A stretch of 64,000 bases of DNA from NCBI RefSeq assembly GCF_016862895.1, contig NZ_BONV01000001.1:542342-606341 (forward strand), in the 5' to 3' direction. This document shows, piece after piece, positions 25,241 through 33,872 of the stretch (its first letter is position 1; every line of letters starts with the position of its first letter). The notes under the pieces were generated by a model that was given only the letters and a program-made list of their open reading frames with translations, was not told where the DNA came from and made no database searches. Origin of the DNA: Planotetraspora kaengkrachanensis (GTDB lineage: Bacteria > Actinomycetota > Actinomycetes > Streptosporangiales > Streptosporangiaceae). A program made the translations under genes and the position numbers.

Positions 25241-26362
25241 GTGCGCGTTGTTGATGCTTTCCGGCAGGCCTATGGCGGCGAACCCGCGGGGGTGTGGCAC
25301 GCGCCCGGCCGGGTCAACCTGATCGGGGAGCACACCGACTACAACGACGGATTCGTGCTGCCCTTCGCCGTGCCGTGGGGCGTCACGGCCGCGGTACGCC
25401 CGCGCGAGGACGACACGGTCCGTCTCGCCTCGCTCCAGGCGGACTCCGGACCCCAGGTTCTCGAGCAGATCGACCAGGCCGAGGGCTGGGCCCGATACGC
25501 GGCCGGAGTCTTCTGGGTGATGCGCGAGGACGGCCTTCCCATCCGCGGCGCCGATGTCATGATCGACGGCGACGTGCCCCAGGGTGCCGGGCTGTCGTCC
25601 AGCGCGGCCCTCGAGGTCGCCGTCGCGGTCGCCCTCGACGACCTGTACGGCCTCGGCCGGCCCAGGATGGAGCTGGCCAGAATCGCGCAGCGGGCCGAGA
25701 ACGACTTCGTCGGCATGCCGTGCGGGATCATGGACCAGGCGGCGTCCGTCCTGAGCCGGGAGGGCCACGCGCTGTTCCTCGACTGCCGGTCCCTGGCCTC
25801 CCGGGCCGTCCCGCTCGACCTGGCCGCGCACGGACTCCAGCTGTTGATCATCAACACCGGCGTGCACCACGAGCTGGCCGACGGCCAGTACGCCCGCCGC
25901 CGCCGGGACTGCGAGAACGCCGCCAAGCACCTGGGCGTCGACTCCCTGAGAGACGTCACCGACCTCGCGTCTGCCCTCCAGAAGCTCACCGGCGACGAGC
26001 GCAAGCGGACACAGCACGTCGTGACGGAGAACCACCGTGTCGAGGCCCTGATCGGGTTGCTGCGGGCGGGAGCCGTACAGGAGATCGGAGCCCTGCTGAT
26101 CGCCTCGCATCTCTCGCTGCGCGATCAGTTCGAGGTGTCCTGCGCGGAGCTGGACGTGGCGGTCGAGGCGGCCGTCAAGGGCGGAGCCAGGGGCGCCAGG
26201 ATGACGGGGGGCGGATTCGGCGGCTCCGCCATCGCCCTCGTCGCCGAGGAGAAGGCGGACCGGGTTCGGGAAGAGGTCATGCGCGCCTACGAAGAGCGCG
26301 GCTGGGCCGCTCCGACCATCTTCACGGCGTCTGCCGCTCCGGGCGCCCGCCGGCTCGCCTAG
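25241..26362 (+). CDS. galK: Galactokinase
   Basis: Phosphorylates alpha-D-galactose to galactose-1-phosphate, first step of the Leloir pathway; cytosolic GHMP kinase. 373 aa, full length. Signatures are all present: galactokinase motif APGRVNLIGEHTDYNDGF (residues about 21-38), GHMP ATP motif GDVPQGAGLSSSAALEVA, catalytic Asp in the CGIMDQAASV segment and C-terminal MTGGGFGGSAIAL. GTG start with AGGAG about 10 nt upstream. No galT or galE lies beside it, so it stands alone here; the next gene converges from the other strand. Confidence 0.96.
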   Translation: MRVVDAFRQAYGGEPAGVWHAPGRVNLIGEHTDYNDGFVLPFAVPWGVTAAVRPREDDTVRLASLQADSGPQVLEQIDQAEGWARYAAGVFWVMREDGLPIRGADVMIDGDVPQGAGLSSSAALEVAVAVALDDLYGLGRPRMELARIAQRAENDFVGMPCGIMDQAASVLSREGHALFLDCRSLASRAVPLDLAAHGLQLLIINTGVHHELADGQYARRRRDCENAAKHLGVDSLRDVTDLASALQKLTGDERKRTQHVVTENHRVEALIGLLRAGAVQEIGALLIASHLSLRDQFEVSCAELDVAVEAAVKGGARGARMTGGGFGGSAIALVAEEKADRVREEVMRAYEERGWAAPTIFTASAAPGARRLA

Positions 26363-26389
26363 AGGCTCCTCGGAGCGGCCCGGACCCGC

Positions 26390-27160
26390 TCAGCCGAGCG
26401 GAGGGAAGTCCGGCGCCCGGTTTTCGAGGAAGCTGGCGACCCCCTCGGCGAAGTCGGGTCTTTCGAACGACTTCCGCATCAGTTCCTGCGCCGTGTCCCT
26501 CGATTCGTCGAGGGACACGTTCCAGTCACCCCACACCTGCCGCTTCATGACCTCCATCGACGCGGGTGAGCACCACACGGCCAGCTCTCTCGCGTACGTC
26601 AGCGTCTCCTCCATGAGCCGATCCCGCGGTACGGCCCGGGCCGCCAGGCCGAATCCGCAGGCCTCCGCACCCGTGAACACGCGGCCGGACAGCAGCAGGT
26701 CCATCGCCCTGGCCTGCCCGGCGAGCCTGGGCATGATCCAGGCCAGGCCGTACTCGGCGATGAGACCCCGGCGCGAGAAGGCGGTCGTCCACTTGGCGTC
26801 CTCGGCCGTGAAGACGAGGTCGCACACGAGCGCGTGGACCATCCCGAGCCCGGCGCACGCACCGTTCACCGCGGCGATCACCGGCTTGCGGATCGTCACG
26901 GGGAAGGTGTTCGGCCGCGTGTCCGGTTCGCCGTCGTAGTCTCCGGTCTGGATCGCGGTCAGGGTCGCGAAGTCGGCCCCGGCGCAAAAACCCCTGCCTG
27001 CGCCGGTGACCACGATGACCCTGACAGACGGATCCCGCTCGGCCTCCTCGAGGAGGTCGAAGTAGCGCCGTCCCATCTCGTCGGTCCACGCGTTCAGCCG
27101 TTCAGGCCGGTTGAACGTGAGGATCCGCACGCCGCCGTCGTCCTCGGACAGCACCACCAT
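26390..27160 (-). CDS. Enoyl-CoA hydratase/isomerase family protein (crotonase)
   Basis: 256 aa crotonase-fold enzyme acting on an acyl-CoA thioester. The first oxyanion-hole segment is GRGFCAGADFATL, the second is NGACAGLGMVHALVCDLVF, and the active-site loop SRRGLIAEYGLAWIMPRLAG carries Glu in the position used by hydratases. The exact substrate is not readable. Start at 27160 has GGGGAGG 6 nt upstream. It lies 26 bp downstream of nitric oxide synthase on the same strand, so the two are probably co-transcribed, although no functional link between them is established. Confidence 0.92.
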   Translation of the reverse strand: MVVLSEDDGGVRILTFNRPERLNAWTDEMGRRYFDLLEEAERDPSVRVIVVTGAGRGFCAGADFATLTAIQTGDYDGEPDTRPNTFPVTIRKPVIAAVNGACAGLGMVHALVCDLVFTAEDAKWTTAFSRRGLIAEYGLAWIMPRLAGQARAMDLLLSGRVFTGAEACGFGLAARAVPRDRLMEETLTYARELAVWCSPASMEVMKRQVWGDWNVSLDESRDTAQELMRKSFERPDFAEGVASFLENRAPDFPPLG

Positions 27161-27186
27161 GTCGACCTCCCCTACCGAATTATGTT

Positions 27187-28392
27187 CTACACCGGGCAGC
27201 GCCCTTCCGTGAACTTCTCGAGCCCTTCATTGCCGTCTCGGCGGGTGAATGCCGGGGTCAGCTGCACGTCGTCGTAGTAGCGGTGGAAAACCGGGGTCGC
27301 CGCGCCGGATAGCGGCGGCACGATCCAGGACCAGTCCGCCGGGCAGACGCGACCGCTGCGCTCCTCCTTCTCCAGGTGGAGCATGAAACGCCTGGCCTCG
27401 GTGTGGTGGTCGGTGACGGCCACGCCGTCCTCCTCGAAGGAGTGCAGGACGGCCACGTTCAGCTCGACGAGCGCCTGGTCGCGCCAGAGCGTCCGGTCGT
27501 GCGACATGTCCAGCCCGAGCCGCTCGGCGACCACGGCGAGCTGGTCGTACCGGTCGGCGTCCGCGAGGTTGCGGGCGCCGATCTCGGTGCCCATGTACCA
27601 CCCGTTGAAGGGGGCGCACGGATAGCGGACACCGCCGATCTCCAGGCACATGTTCGAGATGACCGGCACGGCGTGCCATTTCAGCCCGAGATCGGCGAAC
27701 CATCGGAACGACGGGTGACGGAGGGGGACTTCGAGAACGACCTCGGGGGGCAGTTCTCGCAGGGCAGGGGTGCCCTTGGCCTCGACGACGAGGGGCAGGA
27801 CGTCGAACCGGGTGCCGCGGCCCCGCCAGCCGAGCCGGACGGCGGCCTCGGTCACCTCGGCGTTCGCCGGGTCACCGACGACCGAGCCGTCGGGCCGCGT
27901 GTATCCGGCGTATCGGATGAGCTGGTCGTTCCAGATCACCGGGGCATGCTCGCCCGGCCTGTCCGGCGCGAACACGGTGACCGTCGGCCGGATCTTGCCC
28001 TTGTTGGTGGCCACCCGGAGGTGTTCCACGCACTCGTCCGCGACGCCGTCGGCCGTGTCGACGTGCCGCCGATCCCGGACGCGGAGGGACTTCCAGTAGA
28101 GCCGGCCGATGCACTTGTTGCTGTTGCGCCACGCCACCCGAGCTCCGAAGGCGAGCTCGCCCGGCGTGTGCGTGTAGGTACCTGTCTGGGAGATCTCTCG
28201 GGCGACCTCGCGCAGCCTGGGCTTCATCGACCCCGCGGACGGGTTCTCCGCGTGGTACAGCCGGATGAAGTCCTCAGCCTCCCCCCTGTCGATGCCCTCC
28301 TCGCATCCCTGTTGCTGTACGGCTTCCGTAACCTGCTTGGACCTGAACCATCTCAGCACGACCGCCACACACTTCGTACTCACGGACGTCAC
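27187..28392 (-). CDS. nos: Bacterial nitric oxide synthase, oxygenase domain
   Basis: Oxidises L-arginine to citrulline and NO using heme and a pterin; lacks the reductase domain of animal NOS, so electrons come from a separate flavoprotein. 401 aa. The heme-ligand segment WRNSNKCIGR places Cys94 proximal to heme. The arginine-binding Glu270 sits in FNGWYMGTEIGARNLAD. Other family blocks are LPLVVEAKGTPALRELP, KWHAVPVISNMCLEIGG and EERSGRVCPADWSWIVPP. The N-terminal 20 residues are uncertain, since several GTG codons are possible starts. It probably forms a two-gene unit with the crotonase downstream. Confidence 0.97.
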   Translation of the reverse strand: MTSVSTKCVAVVLRWFRSKQVTEAVQQQGCEEGIDRGEAEDFIRLYHAENPSAGSMKPRLREVAREISQTGTYTHTPGELAFGARVAWRNSNKCIGRLYWKSLRVRDRRHVDTADGVADECVEHLRVATNKGKIRPTVTVFAPDRPGEHAPVIWNDQLIRYAGYTRPDGSVVGDPANAEVTEAAVRLGWRGRGTRFDVLPLVVEAKGTPALRELPPEVVLEVPLRHPSFRWFADLGLKWHAVPVISNMCLEIGGVRYPCAPFNGWYMGTEIGARNLADADRYDQLAVVAERLGLDMSHDRTLWRDQALVELNVAVLHSFEEDGVAVTDHHTEARRFMLHLEKEERSGRVCPADWSWIVPPLSGAATPVFHRYYDDVQLTPAFTRRDGNEGLEKFTEGRCPV

Positions 28393-28675
28393 GCCGGTTC
28401 CGGGGTGGCGATGGCGCCCTCTGCGCAGTGGCCCTCACCCCACTGCGATGTTTGTGGTCCGCGGCAGCCACGACTTCTCAGGAAAGGCGCAGCGTTTCAC
28501 ATTTTCGGCGAACTCCCGTGATTTGTCCCCGCATTCGGCCACAAGGGGCAATCTTCGATAGAAACATCCGGATCAACAGGGGCCCCGGACGGACATGAAA
28601 GGGCCCGCATCCCCGGCAGGGAGACAGGCTCGGAATGTTCACGTGTCCATATGAATGATCTTCAGCTGGTGGGAC

Positions 28676-29113
28676 CTACGGGGGCGGGCCGACCACCGGC
28701 ATCGATAACCCGAGCTGGGCGTACATCTCCAACTGATCATAGAAAAGGTGGTAGCTGGCGATCAGGTCCTGTTCCACGGTGAAGACCCAGCAGCAGCGGA
28801 GGCCGATTCGCCTGCCGGTACCGGGAGCCGAGTCGCCGCCCGGCATCAGGAGCGGGCCGTTGTGGGTGCCGGTGGCCAGGGCCGTCGTCGCGATCTCGTC
28901 GCCCTCCGTGATCGTCTGCCAGACCGTGAAGCGCATGTCGGGCGCGGCCGTCCAGATGACCTCGTAGTAGGAGACGACTTCCTCTCGGCCCTCGGCCTCC
29001 CCATCTGGCCCCACTGCGGCGACATGTGGGGCGAAACACTGGGCTAACCGGTCCGGATCGTGGGCGTTGCAAGCCGCGAAAAAGCGGCTCACGACGCCCG
29101 CCACGTCCCGCAC
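28676..29113 (-). CDS. SnoaL-like / ester cyclase NTF2-fold protein
   Basis: 145 aa alpha+beta-barrel protein. It shows the SnoaL-like pattern: VVSRFFAACNAHDPDRLAQCFAPHV, then GREEVVSYYEVIWTAAPDMRFTV and the C-terminal half with GRRIGLRCCWVFTVEQDLIASYHLFYD. The GTG start at 29113 has a strong GGAGGGAGG ribosome site 6 nt upstream. The family includes polyketide cyclases and many proteins of unknown function; nothing nearby suggests a polyketide, so no specific reaction is assigned. It lies downstream of tRNA-Asn, separated by a strong terminator. Confidence 0.82.
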   Translation of the reverse strand: MRDVAGVVSRFFAACNAHDPDRLAQCFAPHVAAVGPDGEAEGREEVVSYYEVIWTAAPDMRFTVWQTITEGDEIATTALATGTHNGPLLMPGGDSAPGTGRRIGLRCCWVFTVEQDLIASYHLFYDQLEMYAQLGLSMPVVGPPP

Positions 29114-29153
29114 GGGGGGCCTCCCTCCGCACCTCAGGTGGCTCCCGGAACGA

Positions 29154-29193
29154 CTCAGGCCCCCTGTCCTGGATTCAGGAAAGGGGGCCTGAG
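29154..29193 (-). terminator. Intrinsic terminator after tRNA-Asn
   Basis: Perfect 12-bp inverted repeat CTCAGGCCCCCT (29154-29165) / AGGGGGCCTGAG (29182-29193) with a 16-nt loop. It lies 26 bp beyond the 3' end of the minus-strand tRNA gene and upstream of the SnoaL-like gene. Confidence 0.8.
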
Positions 29194-29219
29194 CTGTACG
29201 TTCCTCGGTTCTACCGAAG

Positions 29220-29292
29220 CTCCCGCGATAGGACTCGAACCTATAACCTGCCGGTTAACAGCCGGCTGCTCTGCCGATTGAGCTACACGGGA
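29220..29292 (-). tRNA. tRNA-Asn (anticodon GTT)
   Basis: Read on the minus strand: acceptor TCCCGTG pairs with CGCGGGA, D-loop AGCTCAATCGGCAGAGC, anticodon stem GCCGG-loop CTGTTAA-CCGGC giving anticodon GTT, and T-loop GGTTCGAGTCC. The discriminator base is G, as expected for Asn. CCA is not encoded. Length 73 nt. Confidence 0.97.
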
Positions 29293-29447
29293 TTGCGATG
29301 TACCGCCTGATCGGGCCTTGCGGGCCCGTCTTGCGGCGCGGAACTAGATTAGCGCACTCCTGGGGGAGTCTGTCACGTCCATTCCGCTTGGATAGATGCA
29401 GGCCTCCGGGGTAGAAGGGGCGGAGAGCACGAGCGCGGAGGTGGAAG

Positions 29448-29747
29448 ATGCGGTACAAGGCGATGTTCGCCGCCGGGCTGGCCATCGGCTACGTCCTGGG
29501 AACCCGAGCCGGGCGTGAGCGCTACGAACAGATCAAGCGCGCCGCTCAGCGGGTGGCGGACAGCCCGAGCGTCCAGGAGGCGGCGGGACTGGTCGGCGCT
29601 CAGGCTTCGAAGGTGGCGGGCAAGGCGAAGGACCTGGCCGGCGACAAGTTCAGCGGCAAGTTCCTGAAGAAGCAGGAATCTTGGGAGGACGAGAGGGTGG
29701 GTGCCGCCACCGGTTGGCCCGGCAACGACCCCGACCGGATCACCTGA
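29448..29747 (+). CDS. YtxH-like small membrane-associated protein
   Basis: 99 aa. One N-terminal hydrophobic segment with glycines (MFAAGLAIGYVLGTRAGRERYEQI) is followed by an amphipathic Ala/Lys-rich helix (QRVADSPSVQEAAGLVGAQASKVAGKAKDLAGDKF), the arrangement of the YtxH family of stress or envelope proteins of unknown function. The C-terminus ends WPGNDPDRIT. GGAGG lies just upstream of the ATG. It is a single gene divergent from tRNA-Asn. Confidence 0.8.
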   Translation: MRYKAMFAAGLAIGYVLGTRAGRERYEQIKRAAQRVADSPSVQEAAGLVGAQASKVAGKAKDLAGDKFSGKFLKKQESWEDERVGAATGWPGNDPDRIT

Positions 29748-29843
29748 GCGATCCACCGCACCACGAGCCCCTGGCCCACGCCGGGGGCTTCCGCTCGCCC
29801 TGACCCCGCCCTGACCCTCCGCCCGGCTCCGCGCCGGCCGGCC

Positions 29844-30362
29844 TCAGACCCCGAGGCTCCGCCGTACCTCTTCCAGGGCCTGTTCCGCGAGCGCCCGCAG
29901 TCCGGGGTCGTCCGGATCGAGGCCCGGGTCGAAGATGAACTCCCATCGCGGCGTGTCGTATCCCGGCACCCTGCGGGCCACCAGCCGCACTCCCCCGCGC
30001 GCGTCGAGCTGGACCCTCCTGCTGGCAACGATCGACGCGGTGACCCGCTCACGGACCGTTTCCGGCAGCAGACCGGGCTCGGGCAGCGCGATCCGGTGGG
30101 AGACGCCGTCGGTCATCGTGACGGTGACGCCCTCCTCGTCCCAGACGGCCTTGTCCATGAGGTGCCACGGGAGCCGCCGTCCGCCGGGCAGGTGCAGCGC
30201 GTGCGTGGTGGCCACCGCGAAGTCGCCTTCGGGGATCGGCGCATGGCTGATCACCCGCTCATGGGGTTCCAGGGCGAGAGCCGTACGGACCTCGGAGGGC
30301 AGACGGCGGGACCCGAGCCGTCCGCCGGATAGCCCGAAAAGGGACAACTTCGAACCAGTCAA
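29844..30362 (-). CDS. Conserved hypothetical protein
   Basis: 172 aa, no signal peptide or membrane helix. The middle reads like a PH-like or beta-rich domain (ERVISHAPIPEGDFAVATTHALHLP; LPWHLMDKAVWDEEGVTVTM), with a C-terminal acidic helix ending EQALEEVRRSLGV. I cannot give it a function. The start shown is TTG at 30362; a later in-frame start is possible. It lies downstream of, and on the same strand as, the sigma factor gene, separated by about 180 bp and a hairpin, so it probably has its own promoter. Confidence 0.65.
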   Translation of the reverse strand: MTGSKLSLFGLSGGRLGSRRLPSEVRTALALEPHERVISHAPIPEGDFAVATTHALHLPGGRRLPWHLMDKAVWDEEGVTVTMTDGVSHRIALPEPGLLPETVRERVTASIVASRRVQLDARGGVRLVARRVPGYDTPRWEFIFDPGLDPDDPGLRALAEQALEEVRRSLGV

Positions 30363-30494
30363 TGAGCACCGCCACTGAGCACGACCACTGATATCGGCAG
30401 GTTATCCGGCGCGTGGCCCATGGACGAATCCGCCGGTGCCTCAGGGGGCCGCGCATCCCGCTGAATCAGGCGGCCGTCCGCCGCGGATCGACAG

Positions 30495-30545
30495 GACCAT
30501 GGGCGCGGGGCCCCGCCTCAGGCAGGCGAGACCCCGCCCATGGTC
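30495..30545 (-). terminator. Terminator hairpin after the sigma factor gene
   Basis: Arms GACCATGGGCGCGGGG and CCCCGCCCATGGTC pair with one bulge around a loop of about 20 nt. The outer arm overlaps the last codons of the sigma factor gene. Confidence 0.65.
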
Positions 30546-31695
30546 AGTCGAGGTAGTCCCGCAGCATCTGCGCGCGGGTCGGGTGGCGCAGTTTGGCCAG
30601 CGTCTTGGACTCGATCTGCCGGATCCGCTCCCGCGTGACACCGAACTCGCGGCCGACCTCCTCCAGCGTCCGCGGGTGGCCGTCCGCCAGCCCGAACCGG
30701 AGCTGGATGATCCGCTGCTCACGCTCGGACAGCGTCGCCAGGATGTCGTCGAGCTGGTCCTGCAGCATGATGAACGCGGCCGCCTCGATCGGCACGACGG
30801 CGTCGGCGTCCTCGATGAAGTCGCCGAGGTCGGAGTCCTCCTCGCCGATCGGCGACTGGAGCGAGACCGGCTCCTGCGCGATCCGCTGGATCTCCACCAC
30901 CCGGTCGATGGGCAGGCCCATCTCCGCCGCGATCTCCTCGGGAGCGGGCTCCCGGCCGAGATCCTGGTGGAGCTGGCGCTGCACCCGGACCAATTTGTTG
31001 ATCGTTTCGACCATGTGGACCGGAATTCGGATCGTCCGCGCCTGATCCGCTATCGCCCGGGTGATCGCCTGGCGAATCCACCACGTGGCATACGTCGAGA
31101 ACTTATAACCCTTGGTGTAGTCGAATTTCTCGACGGCGCGGATGAGACCGAGATTGCCCTCCTGGATGAGATCGAGAAAGAGCATTCCGCGACCCACGTA
31201 CCGCTTGGCGATCGAGACCACCAGCCGGAGGTTCGCCTCGATGAGCCGCTGCTTGGCCCGGACGCCCTCCCAGACGAGGTCCTCGAACTCGGGACGGGCG
31301 AGCCGGAGGGCGGTGTTCTCGCAGAGCTTGTCCTCGGCGAAAAGCCCGGCCTCGATGGCTTTGGCGAGCTCCACCTCCTCCTCCGCCGTCAGCAGCGGTA
31401 CACGGCCGATCTCCCGAAGGTAGATCCTGACCAGGTCACTCGTTGGAGCTCGTTTGGAAACGTCCTCCTCGTCGGGCTTGCTGGGCTCCTCATCCCCTTG
31501 CGGTTCGAGAACCTCAACCCCGTTCTCAGCGAGCATCCGCACGACGCGCTCAAGCGCGTCGGCAGGCAGCTCGGACCGGTCGAGCGCGGAGGCCACGTCG
31601 TCGATCGTGACGCTTCCGCGTTCTTTTCCCTTAGCGACGAGCTCCGCCACCTGATCTACCGATGGCGGCCTGCTTGGCAGCACCGATGCACCCAC
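30544..31695 (-). CDS. RNA polymerase sigma-70 factor, principal type (RpoD/SigA/HrdB-like)
   Basis: Directs RNA polymerase to housekeeping promoters. 383 aa, group 1 layout. A short region 1.1-like N-terminus (about 1-75) precedes region 1.2 ([22 protein letters not shown]) and region 2 ([42 protein letters not shown]). Region 3 follows, then region 4 ([33 protein letters not shown]; ending [10 protein letters not shown]). It is shorter than Streptomyces HrdB because the acidic N-terminal extension is reduced, so it could be the principal sigma or a close HrdA/D-type paralogue. It follows dnaG on the same strand after 133 bp, as in the classical macromolecular-synthesis order. Confidence 0.93.
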   Translation of the reverse strand: MGASVLPSRPPSVDQVAELVAKGKERGSVTIDDVASALDRSELPADALERVVRMLAENGVEVLEPQGDEEPSKPDEEDVSKRAPTSDLVRIYLREIGRVPLLTAEEEVELAKAIEAGLFAEDKLCENTALRLARPEFEDLVWEGVRAKQRLIEANLRLVVSIAKRYVGRGMLFLDLIQEGNLGLIRAVEKFDYTKGYKFSTYATWWIRQAITRAIADQARTIRIPVHMVETINKLVRVQRQLHQDLGREPAPEEIAAEMGLPIDRVVEIQRIAQEPVSLQSPIGEEDSDLGDFIEDADAVVPIEAAAFIMLQDQLDDILATLSEREQRIIQLRFGLADGHPRTLEEVGREFGVTRERIRQIESKTLAKLRHPTRAQMLRDYLD

Positions 31696-31828
31696 GGAAC
31701 ACAGTCTGCAATATAGATACCGGAAAATGGCAGGCCTATTTTTGTCACCGAAGGTAAGACAGAATCCAACACCGTATTGAGATCAAAAATAATGTTTGAC
31801 CGTCGTGAGATGTGGAAAGGGGAATTCT

Positions 31829-33697
31829 TCAGGCTCCTGCGGCGCGTTCTCTGAGGACGCGGTGCTGCTGTTCGAGAGCCACCAGTTCACCGAAGAGCCG
31901 CTTGTATTCCTGCTGCTCCTCGACCGGGTTGAGCCGCTGCAACCGCGACTTGACCTGGGCCAGCGCCCGGCCCACCGCGGTCTCGTGGAGCTTGGCCAGC
32001 ATCGCCGCGGCGTACCGCTCCTCGACCGCGGTGTCGGCGCGCAGTTCCTCGACGGCGAACCGGGTCGTCATCGACCGCAGATCGGCGCCCGGCTCCCCCG
32101 TCGCCGGGGCGGAGCCGGCCTGCTCGAGCAGGCGGTCGACCCAGTCGCGGCCGCCAGGCCCCCCCGTGACGGTCCCGCCCGCCGCGATGACGATCCCGTA
32201 CAGCGCGACGTGCTCCGGGAGCGTGAAGGTCTCCGCGCCGAGCGCGTCGAACTCCGGCCCGAGCAGTGCCGGTCGCTGGACGGCGAGCTTGAGCACCTCG
32301 GCCTCCAGCCGCACGGCGGGGTCGACCGCCTCCCGCTTCGGCGCCCGCACCTGCCCGGGGCCCTTGTCCCGCCCGATGACCTGCTGGATCCTCCGGATGA
32401 CGAAGCCCTCGTCCATGAAGCCGAGCCAGCGGTCGAGGTCGACGACGTACGTCTTGCGCAGGCCGGGGTCCTTGATGCCCGCCACGACGGGGGCGACGGC
32501 GTCGAGCGCGCTCAGCCGTCCCTCGTTGGTGTTGAGGTCGTACCGGGACAGGACGCTGCGGATGGCGAAGGCGAACAGCGGCTCCCGGCCGGCCACCAGG
32601 TCCCGCACGGCCGCGTCCCCGTGCTTGACCCTCAGGTCGCAGGGGTCGAGCCCGTCCGGCTGGACGGCGACGAAGGTCTGGGTGACGAACTTCTGCTCGT
32701 CCTGGAACGCCCGCAGCGCGGCCTTCTGCCCGGCGGAGTCGCCGTCGAAGGTGAAGATCACCTCACCGCGGAACTCCGCCTGGTCGAGCAGGAGCCGGCG
32801 CAGGACCTTGATGTGCTCCTCGCCGAACGACGTGCCGCAGGTCGCCACCGCCGTCGGCACCCCGGCGAGGTGGCAGGCCATCACGTCGGTGTAGCCCTCG
32901 ACGATGACCGCCTGGGACCGCTTGGCGATCTCCCGTTTGGCCAGGTCGACGCCGTACAGGACGGAGCTCTTGTGGTAGATCGGGCTCTCGGGGGTGTTCA
33001 GGTACTTCGGGCCGTCGTCGGACTCGAGCAGCTTGCGCGCTCCGAAGCCGATGACGTCGCCGGTGATGTCCCTGATGGGCCACACGAGGCGGCCGCGGAA
33101 CCTGTCGATCGGCCCCCTGCGGCCCTCGCGGGCGAGGCCGCCCCGGATCAGCTCCTGAGCGGTGAACCCGCGGCCCATGAGGTGCCGCGCCAGCGCCTCC
33201 CATTCGGCCGGCGCGTAGCCGACGCCGAACCGCTCCGCGTCGACGCGCTCGAAGCCGCGCTCGGACAGGAACCGCCGTCCCGGCGCCGCGTCCGGCGAGG
33301 CGAGACGCTCGGCGTAGAACTCGGCGGCCGCCCGGTGCGCCTCGATGAGGCGCACCCGCTCACCCTGCTCGCGGCCGGGCACGTAGCCGCCCTGCTCGTA
33401 ACGGAGCTGGATCCCCGCCCGCTGGGCGAGCCGCTCGACGGCCTCGGTGAACGTGAGGTTCTCGATCTTGCGGACGAACGTGATCACGTCGCCGCCTTCG
33501 GCGCAGCCGAAGCAGTAGTAGTAGCCGCGGGCGGGCGTGACGTTGAACGAAGGAGACTTCTCGTCGTGGAAGGGGCACAGGCCCTTCAGATTGCCGCCGC
33601 CGGCGTTGCGCAGCTGGATGTGCTCACCGACCACATCGGCGATCGGTGATCGTTCGCGAACGACCGCGATGTCCTCGTCACTGATCCGCCCTGCCAC
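31829..33697 (-). CDS. dnaG: DNA primase
   Basis: Makes RNA primers at the replication fork. 622 aa. The GTG at 33697 (VAGRISDEDIAVVRERSPIADVV) is the true start; the open frame continues 150 residues upstream but that part is antisense to the divergent lipoprotein gene. The N-terminal CHC2 zinc domain has CPFHDEKSPSF and YYYCFGC. The TOPRIM core has EGYTDVMA and FTFDGDSAGQKAAL with the metal-binding DxD. The C-terminal DnaB-interaction region ends LVALEQQHRVLRERAAGA. The sigma factor gene follows on the same strand. Confidence 0.96.
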   Translation of the reverse strand: MAGRISDEDIAVVRERSPIADVVGEHIQLRNAGGGNLKGLCPFHDEKSPSFNVTPARGYYYCFGCAEGGDVITFVRKIENLTFTEAVERLAQRAGIQLRYEQGGYVPGREQGERVRLIEAHRAAAEFYAERLASPDAAPGRRFLSERGFERVDAERFGVGYAPAEWEALARHLMGRGFTAQELIRGGLAREGRRGPIDRFRGRLVWPIRDITGDVIGFGARKLLESDDGPKYLNTPESPIYHKSSVLYGVDLAKREIAKRSQAVIVEGYTDVMACHLAGVPTAVATCGTSFGEEHIKVLRRLLLDQAEFRGEVIFTFDGDSAGQKAALRAFQDEQKFVTQTFVAVQPDGLDPCDLRVKHGDAAVRDLVAGREPLFAFAIRSVLSRYDLNTNEGRLSALDAVAPVVAGIKDPGLRKTYVVDLDRWLGFMDEGFVIRRIQQVIGRDKGPGQVRAPKREAVDPAVRLEAEVLKLAVQRPALLGPEFDALGAETFTLPEHVALYGIVIAAGGTVTGGPGGRDWVDRLLEQAGSAPATGEPGADLRSMTTRFAVEELRADTAVEERYAAAMLAKLHETAVGRALAQVKSRLQRLNPVEEQQEYKRLFGELVALEQQHRVLRERAAGA

Positions 33698-33872
33698 TCT
33701 GGCGAGTTTAGGCCCTGCCGGTCGTGCGGTGGGCGCCCCCACCCAGACAGGATCCGGCCGGCATGGCGGAGGGGCGCCGTACGGCGGCCAGGCGACTTCA
33801 TCGAACAGGTCATGACGAATGCGGCGGTCCGTTACAAAGGAGAAGTTCAGTAAGGTCAACCAGGTGGAGATC

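Noticed and set aside
28580..28620. GGGCCC hairpin downstream of the SnoaL-like gene
   Set aside because: The stem is only six pairs with a long loop; no better than chance in this GC-rich DNA.
29220..29292. tRNA-Asn as an integration site for a mobile element
   Set aside because: No integrase, no repeated tRNA 3' end and no base-composition shift on either side.
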